A stretch of 64,000 nt of DNA from Sapria himalayana (lineage: Eukaryota > Streptophyta > Magnoliopsida > Malpighiales > Rafflesiaceae), in assembly GCA_029783825.1 (NCBI GenBank), contig JAREIK010001722.1, forward strand, positions 1-64,000. The letters run 5' to 3'. The notes below the pieces were generated by a model. That model was not told the DNA's origin. It did no database searches and saw only the letters and a list, made by a program, of their open reading frames with translations. Positions 47,865 through 60,500 of the stretch are shown piece after piece. A program made the position numbers and the translations under genes. Position 1 is the stretch's first letter. Each line of letters starts with the position of its first letter.

Positions 47865-50800
47865 CATAAATTAGGTTATAGATATTTAAAAATTAAAAAT
47901 AAATTTATGAACTTTTATGTACAAGACCATAAACCATGAAAAACAATTTAATACCTCAACTTCTATTAAAGTTGGCATACATACATCATAAAATACCAAG
48001 CTTACTTGAGAAAAAATTGATATTAGTTTTATATAAAATTTTTATGAATGCTAGCTGATCACAAATAATGCATAGGATGAATTGTCAGTATTATCTTAAA
48101 TCTTATTGTTTAAATTATCATTTAACACAATATGTTTTATTTATTTATGAACAATTTAATTAAAAGTAAATCATATATTTTCTGGTCGATGATTCAAAAG
48201 AGTTTACAAGTGATGAAAGTTTTGACTATTTATTGTGCTTGTGTTAGAAATGCTATTTTGGGTTAAGCCAAAATATTTATTTGTTTAATTAGCAATTAAG
48301 TAAGGGAAAATCAATATCTTAGAAAGTTTGGGTGCTCACATTGATTTAGTAAGGCCAGAAATACTCAACCTAGATCTTTGTTGCTTAGTTTGTAGGTGAA
48401 TACCAACTCAGGTTGTCCTACTTGAATTTCAAGTTGACTTTGTGTAATGTTAAAATATAATAAATTTTATTTTATCAAGAGATAAAATCTAAAAATTATA
48501 TTATAAAAATTATTAATCATTTGCTTAAAACTTATATCCAACTCAAATTAGAATACTCATATAATCAAGAATATTCATAATTAGTGAAAGAATTGTTGAG
48601 TTTTCTAATACTATTAACCATAAATTTATTTATTTATTTATGAAATAATATAATTTATTTATTTATTTATACTATTAACCATAAACAGACACAAGAATAT
48701 TCATAAAATTTTATATACTATTAACCATAAATTTATTTATTTATGAAATAATATAATTAATGGTTAAATATAATATAATTTTGTTTTCTAATATTTTTTA
48801 TCTCTAACCCATCTCTCCCCCATCTGGCCGTCTCATCGTAATTAGGTCAGTTCACTCCCTAAAAAACCTTCGACTATTAGAACACACTACCATTCCAACA
48901 TTGTTTCCAAGAACTGTATCAAACAAAGAACATCTCTCAAAACACATAGTCATCGTAGCATATTTCAAAGAACCATATCAAACAAAGAACATCTCTCACT
49001 CTCTCGGCGTGTTTTTTTTATTGATCATCATTATAATTTAATGAGAAATTAAAAATGAGTTTTGCAAATTTAAAATCGGTAGTAAGCGAAATGGTGCTTT
49101 TTTGTTGAGTTCTTGTGTATTAATGATAAATTGGTAGTATGAACTTTTTTTATTTTTATGATTATTTTTTTAAGTTTTTTGGATTTCAAATCAACCAAAA
49201 AGTAAGCTAGCTCTAAAATTCGAAGAATAGTAAAAGAGGACGAAAAAAATAATAACAAGAATAGAAGAAGAGCAAGGTACTGTAATTTTTTAAATTAAAA
49301 AAATATCTTATATTTTAATTTTTGATTGTTTATATTTTAAAGATTTTTGTCTTGTAGAGACGATGAATATGAAGAATATGTGGAAATTTATCTACTAGAT
49401 AGGTTTCTATGGTTATAGTGTGAAACTCTTAAATTTTTCTCAAAGAAGAAGGTAAAACTTAACCATAATCTTTAAGTTTGTTGTCATTGCTAATATTGAT
49501 AGTTTGTTGAGGTTGTAATTTTTGTTGGTGGATATTTATGAATTAATTCTATTTAGTTTTTTTTTCTTAATAAATCATATTTTCTGGTCTTTAATTAGGT
49601 ACCCAATAAATTCCATAGTTATTCTATTCTAATATGATTGTAAATGCTTTCATTAATTTAATTGGCCAAATATTAATTTGTGTTTAATAGTACAAATGAA
49701 AAAAATTCACTACACTAAGTCTTTATTATATCTATCTAATATTGGCATGTAGAATCAAATCACACTTGATGGAGAAATGGGGGGGTATAGAAGACTAAGA
49801 ACCCATGTCAGACTATACATTATTGTAAGCAGGGGAACAAACATTGTATAGAATTTTCTCAATGTGATTTCTTAGATACCATGCATTCCCAAAGCACACT
49901 GGCCATGCATGGTGACCTATTTCGTGTATATATTTATAAAAAGTAATTATTCCATCATTATATAATGTTCACATGAGTAATATGATAGATAATTTGATTA
50001 GTAATAGAGTAAACCCTTTTGTTTTAAAAAAATGTGCATATAGTATATATATCCAAAGTAATAGACATGTGGTGCATGTTAAGTTGCTTATATAGTTTAA
50101 TCTATGTTTTCTTTACATGCACATTATTTATTGTTTACAATGAAACATGTGCACTAATATGCTTCTGTACACGAAAAACTTTCCAATTTCTTTGTCACAC
50201 ATACAAAAAATTAGAAATTATCAAAAATAATAGTGTAGAACTAAATGAAAAAAAAAAGCAAACAAGATGAAACATGTCATTTAATAATGACTTTCAAATT
50301 CTTGACAATGATCTAATGTTGATTGTGAGATTATTACAGAGAATTCAAAGGAAAAGGTTTTTAATTAAAATTGTTTATTGGATCTAAATCTCCAAATGAA
50401 GAAATATCTTTAATATTGGTGTGATATTTTATTTTTAATGTTATTCTAGAAGTATAATTTTTGTTAAATTCAACAATTAGCAATAAAAAAATAATGATAA
50501 ACAAAAATCAAAAATTATCATTAATGCATAATATAAAACTCTTAATATATGATACTCTTGATATAGCGTATGTTTTCCTTTTATTTTCTTTTTTCATTTC
50601 AGCTATTTTAGATTTAGCATATATTAATAAATATTTGTGTGCATTTGATGATACTCTTGATATATGATACACACACACACACAGATATGTATTTATAGTT
50701 TTTTGTTTGAATTTATGTGTATCATTGTATTTTTTGTCGTTTATATATCTACAATGTTTTGTTTTGGTGTAACATTATAATATGAGTATATTAAATGATT

Positions 50801-51322
50801 TTATAATTTTTTTTTAATTATAGCCATGTTATTGTTTGATGAAATTAATTAACCTATTTTATAATATTTTAAAAAAAGTGATGTGCCCATTTGGTTTATT
50901 TGCTCATTGACTATTTGGGCATTATGAAAAATAGCCCTCTTGGGCTGCACTTGCCAAAAAGTAGATTTTCTTTAATCTTTTCTTTGATAAAATAATCCTT
51001 TTATGTGATTAGATTGCTAATAAAAGATTATATTTGAAATTTCATATTATGTGAGCTAACAACCATCATAGAAAATGAAATTTGGCATTTCAATACAAAA
51101 AATTAATTTCTCAATTAAATATCAAATTGGAAAAGTATATAAGTGATAGTCATATCTATAATTTTTGTTAAATTAATAAGTTGTCATCTTTCTTATTCTT
51201 TAAATTTGAATTGATGTGTATGTAAATAATCTTTAAGGAAATTACTTAAATAGTAGGATAAATTTCTATTTCACTGCTATTTTTTTGGCAGGTCTTTAGT
51301 TCATAAGATTGTGTGTCCTTAG
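47865..51322 (+). repeat. Right arm of long inverted repeat (CACTA-3-like 5' segment)
   Basis: Inverse copy of 30882-35790 (landmarks given there), 3.46 kb. It starts exactly at the MULE end, so the segment further upstream was displaced by the MULE, and it ends at a CCTTAG that in CACTA-3 adjoins TNP2 codons. A few further bases (GATGCTAATTTAATTAACTA) still resemble the TNP2 text GATAATGATTTAATTAGCTA, after which similarity stops. It is probably a truncated plus-strand relative of CACTA-3. A local 70-bp duplication lies at about 48895-49010 (ACATCTCTCAAAACACA / ACATCTCTCACTCTCT). No protein recognised; the plus frame 50461-50667 is shared with the other arm but AT-driven. Confidence 0.8.
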
Positions 51323-51955
51323 GATGCTAATTTAATTAACTATTTTTTATACATTTCTTTAGCTTTACTCTTAATATTTTAGTCATGTGTCCCTATAATA
51401 TAAAGCTTTAGCTTTACTAGATTATATTCATTCATTTCTAATCTCTATCTTGTTAGTAAACTTAATGTAGGATGTGACTGGATTACTAAGAGCACTGTAG
51501 TCAACTAGTTTTGCTTAATTCTCATTCTTCTTAGCTTAATTAGTTTACTTTAGCAAATTGTATTTTGATTGCAGTTTTCCACAAAATAAGTTAATGTTAA
51601 TGTCTGTTAATTATTCATCTGTAATTATTCATATCTCTAATCAGCCCATATTTGTAATGCTAGGAATTTGTAATTGTAGGCTTCTTAACATCTATGTTTT
51701 CTAGTTTAATACTCTCTATGATATGCTTTCTAGTCCATATCTGTTATTGTTCATGTCTGAATTCTTCATTAATTTATTAACCAAAAGTTCTTGGAATTGG
51801 ATCTTCATACCATTTATTTTTTCTGTCTTATTTATTTTTATATTCAAAGATTGAGATGAATCATAGTTAAAATTTTGATTTTTGATCTTCATTGAGAAGT
51901 GTGAAGCTTGCTCCTTCACACTTGCAAATCTTTTATTTTTTGCGTCCCTTTCTTG
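51323..51955. other. Unassigned spacer left of CACTA-5
   Basis: AT-rich, with repeated TTTAGCTTTACT blocks near 51358 and 51408. No gene supported; the minus-strand frame 51716-51958 (asparagine/lysine-rich) has no recognisable motif. Confidence 0.35.
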
Positions 51956-52400
51956 CACTACAAGAAAAATCCCAAATAGCTTGGGATAATTACTTAGTTA
52001 AATGGAGATTTTCTATCGCTAAATGGGATATAGCAACGGATTAACGATGGAAGGTTTTCCAATCTAAAGTGCTCGTCGCTAAAAATTAGCGAAGGAAAGA
52101 GTCTGTTGCTAAAAAATTTTAGACAGAAATATTCCTAGCTAAAATAATAATTTCCCTAGCTAAATTAATAAGCTAGAGTTACCATTGCTAAACGGATATA
52201 ATAATGGAAGCTTTCCCAATATAAAGTTCTCGACACTAAAAATTTGTAAGGAAAAAAGTCCCTAGCAAAATAAATTTAGCAATAGAAAAATCCCTAACTA
52301 AAATAATAAGTTCTCTATCTAAAATAGTAAGGGAAAAATCCCTAGCTAAATTTGTAAGGTAAAATTCCCTAGCTATTTTCATTCCAAAACTATTTTCAGA
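51956..52400 (+). repeat. CACTA-5 left terminus and subterminal repeats
   Basis: After the terminal CACTACAAGAAAAATCCC come repeated blocks: AAATAGCTTGGGA, CCTAGCTAAA, GCGAAGGAAA, AAAATCCCTA(A/G)CTAAA (52027-52375). About 52020-52190 and 52190-52380 form two looser tandem copies, each with an AACGGATATA/ATGGGATATA start, AGCAACGGATTAACGATGGA or ATAATGGAAGCTTTCCCAAT, and an AAAGT(G/T)CTCG block. Likely transposase-binding region by family analogy. Confidence 0.85.
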
Positions 52401-52554
52401 ATTTTATTTTTTTTTTAAAATTATTTAATTGAATAATTTAATATTTTTATATTAAATTGAATTAAAACATAAACTATAAATGATAATTTATAATTAATAT
52501 ATAATAAAATCATTTAAAAAATTATGATTCAATATTTTACATAATTCAACAAAA

Positions 52555-54035
52555 CTAAGTCACGGTGCATCATGTCTAGTAACAAATCTCTTTACTTTTA
52601 AAAGCTTCGTACGGGGAACAATGCGGTACCATATCTGTATGATATTTTAACCAGCCAATCAAATCAAAATAAATAAATAAATAAATAAATATATGTTTTG
52701 ATAAATATATAATACTACAATATTGATGTACGTATATACTACAATGTATATGTACATATATACTAGCATTTCACTAGTTACATATATTACTATAATATAT
52801 GTACATATAAACTGTAGCATTATATGTACATATATACTGAGTACATATATACTCAGTATATATGTACATATATACTATAGTGTATATGTATACACTGGTA
52901 TATATGTACATGTACATATATACTGGTATATATATATACACAAGTATTTATTTGTACATATATACTTAGTATATGTACATATACACTACAATATATATGT
53001 ACATATACATGTGTATACATATACAGTGTAGTGTATATGTATACACTTGTATATTTGTATATGAATATATATACTTGTATATATGTACAAGTATTTATAT
53101 GTATATATATACTTAGTATATGTACATATACACTACAGTGTATATGTACATATATGTGTATACATTTACACTACAATATATATGTACATATATAAGTACA
53201 TGTATGTACATATACACTGTAGTGTATATGTACAAGTATGTACATATATACTAGTAAATACTTGTACATATATACCAGAATATATGTACATATATACCAG
53301 TGTATACATATAAACTATAGTATGTATGCAAATATACACTATAGTGTATATGTACATATACTTTAGTGTATATATGTACATATACTAAGCATCTATATAT
53401 ACATATAAATATGTACATATACTATTGTGTATATTTACATATACACATATACTAGTAAATACTTGTACATATATACCAGTATATATGTATATATAGATAT
53501 ATACTAGTATATATGTACATATGTACATATATACTAGTGCATAAAATATATGTACATAAATTTGCAATAAGATTGTACAAGATAAAAGTTCAATACATAT
53601 ACATACACATAGTGCATAAAATATAATATATCCATTAAATTAACATTGCTTTCTATCCCCTAGTTCTTATGGTCACCATCTTTCAGCTATAACAAAGTTG
53701 TCCTAGTCGCGGCATGTAATATCTAGTAAAAAATCCATTCGCTTATAAAAGTTACGTATGGGGAACAAAGTCGTACCATATCTGTATGAAATTTAAACTA
53801 GTCAATCAAGTCAAAATAAATAAATTAATAAAGTTATGTTTTGATAAATATTTAATACTATAGTATATAGGTACATATATACTAGCATTTCACTAGTTAC
53901 ATATATTACTATTCTATATGTACATATATACTATAATATTATATGTACATATATGCTAAGAACATATATACTCAGTATATATGTACAAATAATGCTGCAG
54001 TATTATATCTACATATATTGCAGCATGTATGTAGA
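52555..54035 (+). repeat. Direct duplication (period 1,143 bp) around a GTACATATATAC array
   Basis: Two copies of a ~320-bp block start at about 52555 and 53698: shared GTAACAAATC/GTAAAAAATC, GGGGAACAA, TACCATATCTGTATGA, TTTTGATAAATA (52696 and 53839) and ACTAGCATTTCACTAGTTAC. Between and within them is an array of the palindrome-like unit TATATGTACATATATAC, dense from 52720 to 53560, with many ACTAGTAT and ACTATAGTGTATA variants. The array can pair with itself in many ways. The tyrosine/isoleucine/valine-rich frames here are not genes. Confidence 0.85.
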
Positions 54036-54359
54036 TATACTGATCATTATTACACTTGGTTCTTGTGTACTCCTTATTCTTACCTTTTTGTGTGGCTTTG
54101 ATTGATGCACTGGAAGAGATATGCTCCCTTCATCTAGCAATAACATGATATCCTTTCACCTTTAGCATGCTAATTAATTCTTTGTTTCTTTATGTAAAGT
54201 CTACAAACACATTGCTTAGATATTCACAATATTTTATCTTTGCATATTCATCTGTAAGTGATTTTATTTAATTAATAATATTAGTTGTAGTCATTGTAAG
54301 TTTCATTTAGAATTATGATTGAGCATAATTCTTTGTAAATATAACAAGGAAAAATTAGT

Positions 54360-57300
54360 TCAAATCATCAGTGGATGTACAAAAGGTTTATGAATAGAAT
54401 TTTGAATAAAGATTTTTTGAGTGGACTAGAAAATTTCTTCAACTTTGCTTGTAGTGAATTGAGATGGATTGACAGAAATAAAATTAAGTGTCCGTGTAAT
54501 AACCACAAGTGTCAGAATATGTGTTTTCATGATGTAAACATTATTCGATACCATCTGGCTAAATATGGCTTTGTACCAAATTATTTTGTTTGGATTTATC
54601 AAGGAAAAAGTACAATGATTGTGAACATTGACCAAAATGAGAGTATTGAATCCTATGTATATAGTGAAAAAGCATCAAACACATACCATAGAATGGTTAA
54701 GGAAGCTACTGGTGCTGACTTCAATATGGATTACATGGATGAACCACCTAATTCTGAAGCTCAGAAATTTTATGATATGCATAAAGCTGTAGATAATAGG
54801 TTGTGGCCTAGTTGTAAAACACATTCGCAATTATGACATGTGGCTTAACTTTTGAGTATGAAGTCTAAAAATCATATATCTGAGAAATTATTTGATTAGG
54901 TGATAGAACTAATGAAAGAGATTATTTTGTATAATAATTTGGTAACTAACAACTTTTACAACACTAATAAGTTACTACGATGTATAGGTCTACCAGTGGA
55001 AAAATTAGATTGTTGTTTCAATGGATGTTTGTTATATTGGTGTGGTGATATGGATTTAATTAGCTATAATATTTGTGATCATCATCAGATTAAGAAGGCA
55101 TCTCGTGTTGCAGATATATGATAGAAGATGAAAGTTGCATTTAAGAATTTCTATTACTCCCTTTTTATTCCTTGATTGCATAAATATTTTTATCAAATCT
55201 CACATTCTGAGCATGAGATTGAATAAAGGGTGATGTGGCATCCATCAAATTCACTTTCTTGGAAGCATTTTTATCATATACATCAAAATTTTGCTGTTGA
55301 AAGTCAAAATGGGAGATTGGGTCTCTACACAAATAGTTTCCAGCAATTTGGCCAGTCTAGAGAATAGTTAACTACATGGCCAGTGATAGTGACACCTTAC
55401 AATTTTTCTCCATGGTTGTGTTTGAGGAAGCAATATATGTTTCTGTCAATATTGGTTCCAGGGCCAAAAAATCCAAAAGACATGTTGGATATTTTCTTAC
55501 AGTCTCTTATAGTAGAGTTAAATCATTTATGGAATGTTGGCATGAATACATATTACATCTCAAAGAAGCAAATTTTCATTATGAAAAAGGCCCTTATGTA
55601 GATGGTAAGTGATTTTCCTTCATATTCAATATTATTGTGTTGAAGTACTACATGATGGTTAGTAGGCCCGTATTGCATGGACAAGTCTAATGCTTTTACT
55701 CTCAAATTTAGTAGTAAACAGTCATCGTTTAATAACCATCATAAGTTTCTACCTACAAATTATCCATTTAGTAGAAATAGAACTATATTTCGAAAAAATA
55801 AAATAGTCAAGCTAGTTCCACCAACTGTTCATTCAAGAGATGATATAGTGACAGAGATTCAGAGTTTGGGTTTGAAAAAGTAACTTAAATTGACACTACT
55901 AGAACTAATGGACCAATATGAAAAACATTTGGCTGGAGAAAACACAATATTTTTTGGGGCTTGCCCTATTAGAGGTCCAATTTAATTCGTCATAACTTAG
56001 ATGTAATGCATATTAAAAAAATATGTTTGATATTGTTTTTAACACTATCTTGAATGTAGGTGGAAAAACAAAGGACACTTTAAAATAAAAACAATAGTTG
56101 ATTGATTACTGTCGGCATCCTAAATCAAAATAAAATGAGGCTACAAGAAAATATCCTAAAGCTTGTTACACACTTGATAAGAAGGCAAAATAGAGATTAT
56201 GATAATGGGTTAAAATTTTGAAATTCCCTGATGGATATGTGTCAAATATGGGCAGATATGTAGATATGAACAAGCTTAAGTTATTTGGAATAGATAGTCA
56301 TGACTATCATGTATTTATGTAGAGATTAATACCAATTATTGTTTGTGAAATACTTTTCCTAAATGATTGGAAGGTCCTTACAAAGCATAATTTGTTCTTC
56401 AAATAGCTAACCACAACCACAATCAAAAAAGATGACATGGTGAGACTGGAGAATGACATGCTGCTCATTCTATTTAAGCTTGATTAGATATTCCAACTAA
56501 GCTTTTTTGACTCATGGAGTATTTTCCGGTCCATTTGGCTTATGAAGCAAGGATAGATGGGCTAGTGAAATATAGGCTGATGTATCATTTTGAGAGATAA
56601 ATAATTATAAGTAGCTATGTTTTATTCTTTCAATCATAAATTAATATTGTAATTTATTTAATTGAAACCAAACATAATGGTTGTAGGTATCTTCGTAAGT
56701 TGAAATTAAATGTTACAAATAAGGCAAAAGTTGAAGGTTCCATTTGAAATGCATATTTAGTAGAAGAAGTATCATCCTTTTGTTCTTATTATTTTGAGGA
56801 CCATGTCAATACAAAGAATCAAAATGTGTCTCGGAATGATGAAGGTCAAGTGATGGTAGAAGAGCACAAGTTATATATCTTCAAACACCCTAGAAAAGTA
56901 TTTGGAAGAGTATTGAAAAGCTATATGATAGATGACGAGTACAAAGTAACTCGGAGCTACATTTTACTTAATAGTGAGTAGGTTGCACCAGATATTGAGC
57001 ATGTATACATAAAATGGTTACAGGTTTAATCATATGATAATTTTGTCTTGAATAGGAATAATTAAAAATTGATATCCATTGTTCTCCCTCTGTTTATATT
57101 TGTGCATTGTTAATGTTGAGCAGTTAAAATATTGGCAACCAACCATTCCTACGCATGAGGTCGATTCTATACTAGAAACAAAATTTGCGAATTGGTTCAA
57201 GAACAATATGAGAATTATTGAACCTTTATTTTTTGAATAATTTGATTTTTCAGTATCATATATTTTTTAACATTATTTGTTGAATTTATGAAACAGACAA

Positions 57301-58026
57301 ATGATCCTACAAATAGAGATTCCAACATATTCACACAAAATCTAAATAAAGGCCCATTTAGATATGTGACAACTATCCTGGGTATTTTGTCAATGGACAT
57401 AAATTTCACACAATAGGGCATGGTTCTTCTAAAGCAACTATTAATAGTGGTGTATGCATTGAAGGCTCAAGTTATAGTGCAGATGAGATAGATTATTATG
57501 GTCAAATACCAGAAGTTATTGAGTTGCTAATTCTTGGACTGAAAAAGAATAGGATTGTATTATTAAAATGTGAGTGTTTTGATCATACACAAAATATGGG
57601 TACAAAGATTCATTTGGATTATAAGCTAGTGGATGTTATCCATAAATGTAGATTTAATCAATATGAGCCATTTATTATGGCAGTTCAAGCTACTCTAGTA
57701 TATTATTATACGTATCCGAGTTTATCTCTTGATAAGAGTGACTGATGGGTCATTTGCAAAATCAAAGCTTGATCAAATTTTGAAGTACAAATATCTCAAC
57801 AAATAAGTGCAAACTTTGCTATTGCACTAGCATTTCAAAAAGATGACATAAATAATATTGAGCTTATGCATGTAGATGAAGATCTTGAAAACTTATCTAA
57901 CTTAAATGGTAGCCTAATAGAAATTGAAGATGATCATTTTCTATCTGAAGATAAGTTAAAACTTCCATCAGAATCAGATCAAATGTCAGAAGATCTATTA
58001 GAGGATGGTATGGATACCAATAATTA
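54360..58026 (+). pseudogene. TNP2 transposase, nearly full length but broken, CACTA-5
   Basis: Begins with a Transpos_assoc domain: in-frame NHQWMYKRFMNR at 54363 onward, LRWIDRNKIKCPCNNHKC and the IRYHLAKYGFVPNYFVW block (open frame 54375-54836). A segment with FYNTNKLLRCIGLP and GCLLYW follows (54900-55121). Transposase_21 shows WPVIVTPYNFSPWLCLRKQY, LSILVPGPKNPKDMLD (55383-55601), SSFNNHHKFLPTNYPF (55677-55883), RHNLDVMHIKK (about 55990), DSHDYHVFM (about 56300) and HLAYEARIDGLVKYRL (about 56540). DUF4218-like YLRKLKLNVTNKAKVEGSI and DUF4216-like blocks (about 57120-57745) precede an acidic tail ending at TAA 58024-58026. Stops and frameshifts throughout. Confidence 0.9.
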
Positions 58027-58189
58027 AACTATTATAATTGTATTAGAATATTATAGTTTCTTAGACTTTCTATATTTTGTTGCAATCCATTGGTATGTGT
58101 TATTTTAAAATGCATGGTTGTTCATCATACAATATGAATTTATGTTTTCATTATATCTCTATTATTTGTTCTATATTTTTTATATTTTC

Positions 58190-60000
58190 TATAGTATATG
58201 GTGCATAAAGGATGTGAGCATGGTGGAGGTGGATGTAGACACACACATGGATGAGATTCATCTAGTATTTTGTCCTATTGTATAGTCAGTATCATCTAAT
58301 ACCCACCCTATCTAGACTTCAACATCAAAATCACCATCACCATCATTGACATATTTACCATCACCTTTATCAGATAGGACACCAGCCATTATCCTTCTTG
58401 CACTCACTTCTGATCCATCACCATCATCTACACCATATTTTACACCATTAGTTTTACCCCATTTACATCACCATCAACATTATCAATTGATGTGGCTTTC
58501 TCTATAGGCAGTGCTAAGTTAGTAAAAGAGATTATGGATCAGAGGTATAAGTAATATGTAAATATTACTTTAATAAAATATTATGATGGCCCTATTAGTG
58601 GTTTTTATTTATAGATATAAATTACTTGTTTTCAATGTTATTTGTTTATTTTTATAGTTTTATTCCATTTCACATGTGTTCATCTATAATTACAAAGTCT
58701 TTCAAAAATAAATGGTAGATTCCAAAGCATTCTCGTGAAAGAAAGGTTTTGAATCAACAAAAGAGACTAACTTTTATATCTTTTAGGTAAAAAAAAAAGA
58801 AACAAATGCATTGAAAATTAATTATCTAATTAGTTAACTATTATGTTTGTTATTAGTCAAGAATAAAAGAATTATTTTCTTGTTATTATTATAGTTTTTT
58901 TGTGAATTTTTTATATATAGAATCAGTGTACATGGGAACCCCAATTTGATGGACAGATAAAGTCATTATGGGAGAGCAAAGCTGCTTAACTATACTCTGA
59001 TTTTATCCATAAATTAAAGATTCTAAAATATAGGCATGATTTTATACACTAGGATGAGTATCCAAGATGGCTTAAGTATTGGGAGATGCCAGAAGAAAAA
59101 AATTAGAGTTAGCCAGCAAAAACTGATGGATTAAGGTAGCTGAACCAGGTAGAGAAATGTCTTGCCACACAGGAGGGTTAAAGTCGAGCATTGAGCATGA
59201 TCGAGATTTGGTACAATTTATAACTTTAAAACATTTATATATTTAACAGTTGGTCTAATAGTCCAAATAATTTAAATCTTTGCATGGTTTTACAATTGTA
59301 GCTACAATTTTCTACATATTTATTTTTTGACATAAAGAATACATACTTTAGGCTGGAGAATTGGGTTGAGATCCCAATTTTTATAAGATTTTCAGAAAGA
59401 TGCATGTGAAGAAAGTGGATGGGCAATTTGTTGACAAAAAATCTCAGATGATTGCTAAAAGAATCTATTATATTAATGAAATTTTAGAATACTATAATAA
59501 ATTTGGAAAGTTGTGTGGAATGAAAAATATTTGATTTATTTTATTTATATCTAGCATAGTCTTTTATTATGTTTTATCATAGGATCTAATGGAGGTATGT
59601 GTGATAGTTGATTCTCACCTAGTTGAGGGTTCTATGGATCTTCAACCAATTGAATATGATCATATCTATTTGGAGACCATAGGTGGTAAGAAGAAGTAGT
59701 GAGTGTACGACATCGACTCAAAGGTAGTTGCTTTTTGTTTTAGCAATGTGCTTCTAGTTCCTCTATCATAGTAGTGGTGGATGAGGTGGTCGAACAGCAA
59801 GTAATTGAAATGCATGAATGTTTTATATCTATTGAGATAGAACTAAAAGAGAAAGATCGGTAGATTATTCTTTAGAAGGAAGAAATGCAGGAAATAAAAG
59901 AAGTGAATGATGAGATGAAAGAATTAAGAATGCAATGCAACACCAGATATCCTATATGGAGTCATAGTTAGTGGCCTTGACGTGACAGATAGAATACCAT
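58190..60000 (+). pseudogene. TNP1-like protein (Transposase_24 type), degenerate, CACTA-5
   Basis: Opens at ATG 58199 (MVHKGCEHGGGGCRHTHG) just after TTTTCTATAG, a splice-acceptor-like sequence. A CACCATCA-rich stretch follows. Family-like pieces: WEPQFDGQIKSLWESKAAK (about 58930), DFIHKLKILK, MHVKKVDGQFVDKKSQMIAK (about 59402), and DLMEVCVIVDSHLVEGS (about 59583). The C-terminus near 59770-59940 is a coiled coil (EMQEIKEVNDEMKELRMQC). Several stops. Similar, inverted, to 25985-27725, which makes these two copies the best pair for aligning the family. Confidence 0.75.
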
Positions 60001-60189
60001 GTTCCAATAGAGATACAACATAAGAGAGGCTAGCACATATGCACTAACTAATAATGAGGATGATTTTTTAGTTTTTAATGAATATATAACCTATGTTATG
60101 TTTTTGTTTTAACTATGTAACTATTGTATTAGAATAAATGTTGAATAGCTTTTACTTTTTGTTTTTATTCAATTTAATTTAGTATATGT

Positions 60190-60500
60190 TTTGAATGAAA
60201 AATGCTAGGGATTTTTCCCTAACAAATTTAGCTAGGGAATTTTCTAAATATATCCAGTCAAAAATATTAATTATTACTATTAATTACGATAAAAATTAGC
60301 AAGGAAAAAAATATAATTAGCTAGTAAATTTTCTTTGTTCAAAAATTTGCCAGGAAAATGCTGTTTTCATTAATATTTTATGATGAACACTTTAGCTTGG
60401 GATAAATTACATATTAACTCTTCGCAATTATATTTTAGCAACTAAATTTCTTATAATAGCTAAGGAAATTAACCTAGCCACCCGGGCTTTGTTTATAGTG
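60190..60500 (+). repeat. CACTA-5 right subterminal repeats and terminus
   Basis: Blocks GCTAGGGATTTTTCCCTAAC (60209), TTAGCTAGGGAATTTTC (60228), ATTAGCAAGGAAAA (60294), TTAGCTAG (60317), TTTAGCTTGGGATAAATT (60390) and ATAGCTAAGGAAATTAACCTAG (60458), then the terminus ending TTTATAGTG at 60500. A small GC-rich patch (CACCCGGGC) sits at 60479-60487 just inside the end and is absent from CACTA-3. Matches the inverse of 24827-25110. Confidence 0.85.

Larger units (their letters stand above)
51956..60500 (+). mobile_element. CACTA-5: En/Spm-type element, 8.5 kb, both ends present
   Basis: The most complete transposon in the window. Left end CACTACAAGAAAAATCCC at 51956. Right end reads CACTATAAACAAAGCCCGG inward from 60500. 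Between them are subterminal TAGCTAGGG-type repeats, a duplicated 5' block, a GTACATATATAC array, TNP2 (54360-58026), TNP1 (58190-60000) and 3' subterminal repeats. Genes are in the order known for En/Spm, with about 165 bp between TNP2 stop and TNP1 start. Flanking triplets differ (TTG left, ATA right), so either one end was rearranged or the right flank was replaced by GATA repeats. Both genes are dead. Confidence 0.85.

Noticed and set aside
31546..50667. Conserved small protein gene at 31546-31749 and 50461-50667
   Set aside because: The two frames resemble each other because they lie in the two arms of an inverted repeat. Composition is AT-driven, with tandem ATACTCTTGATAT-type DNA inside; no evidence of selection.
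30882..51322. Helitron interpretation of the shared segment
   Set aside because: The segment ends TTAG and not CTRR, there is no convincing 3' hairpin, and no rolling-circle Rep or helicase coding sequence was seen.
52723..53567. Tyr/Ile/Val/His-rich frames on both strands
   Set aside because: By-product of the GTACATATATAC array; the palindromic unit opens both strands equally.
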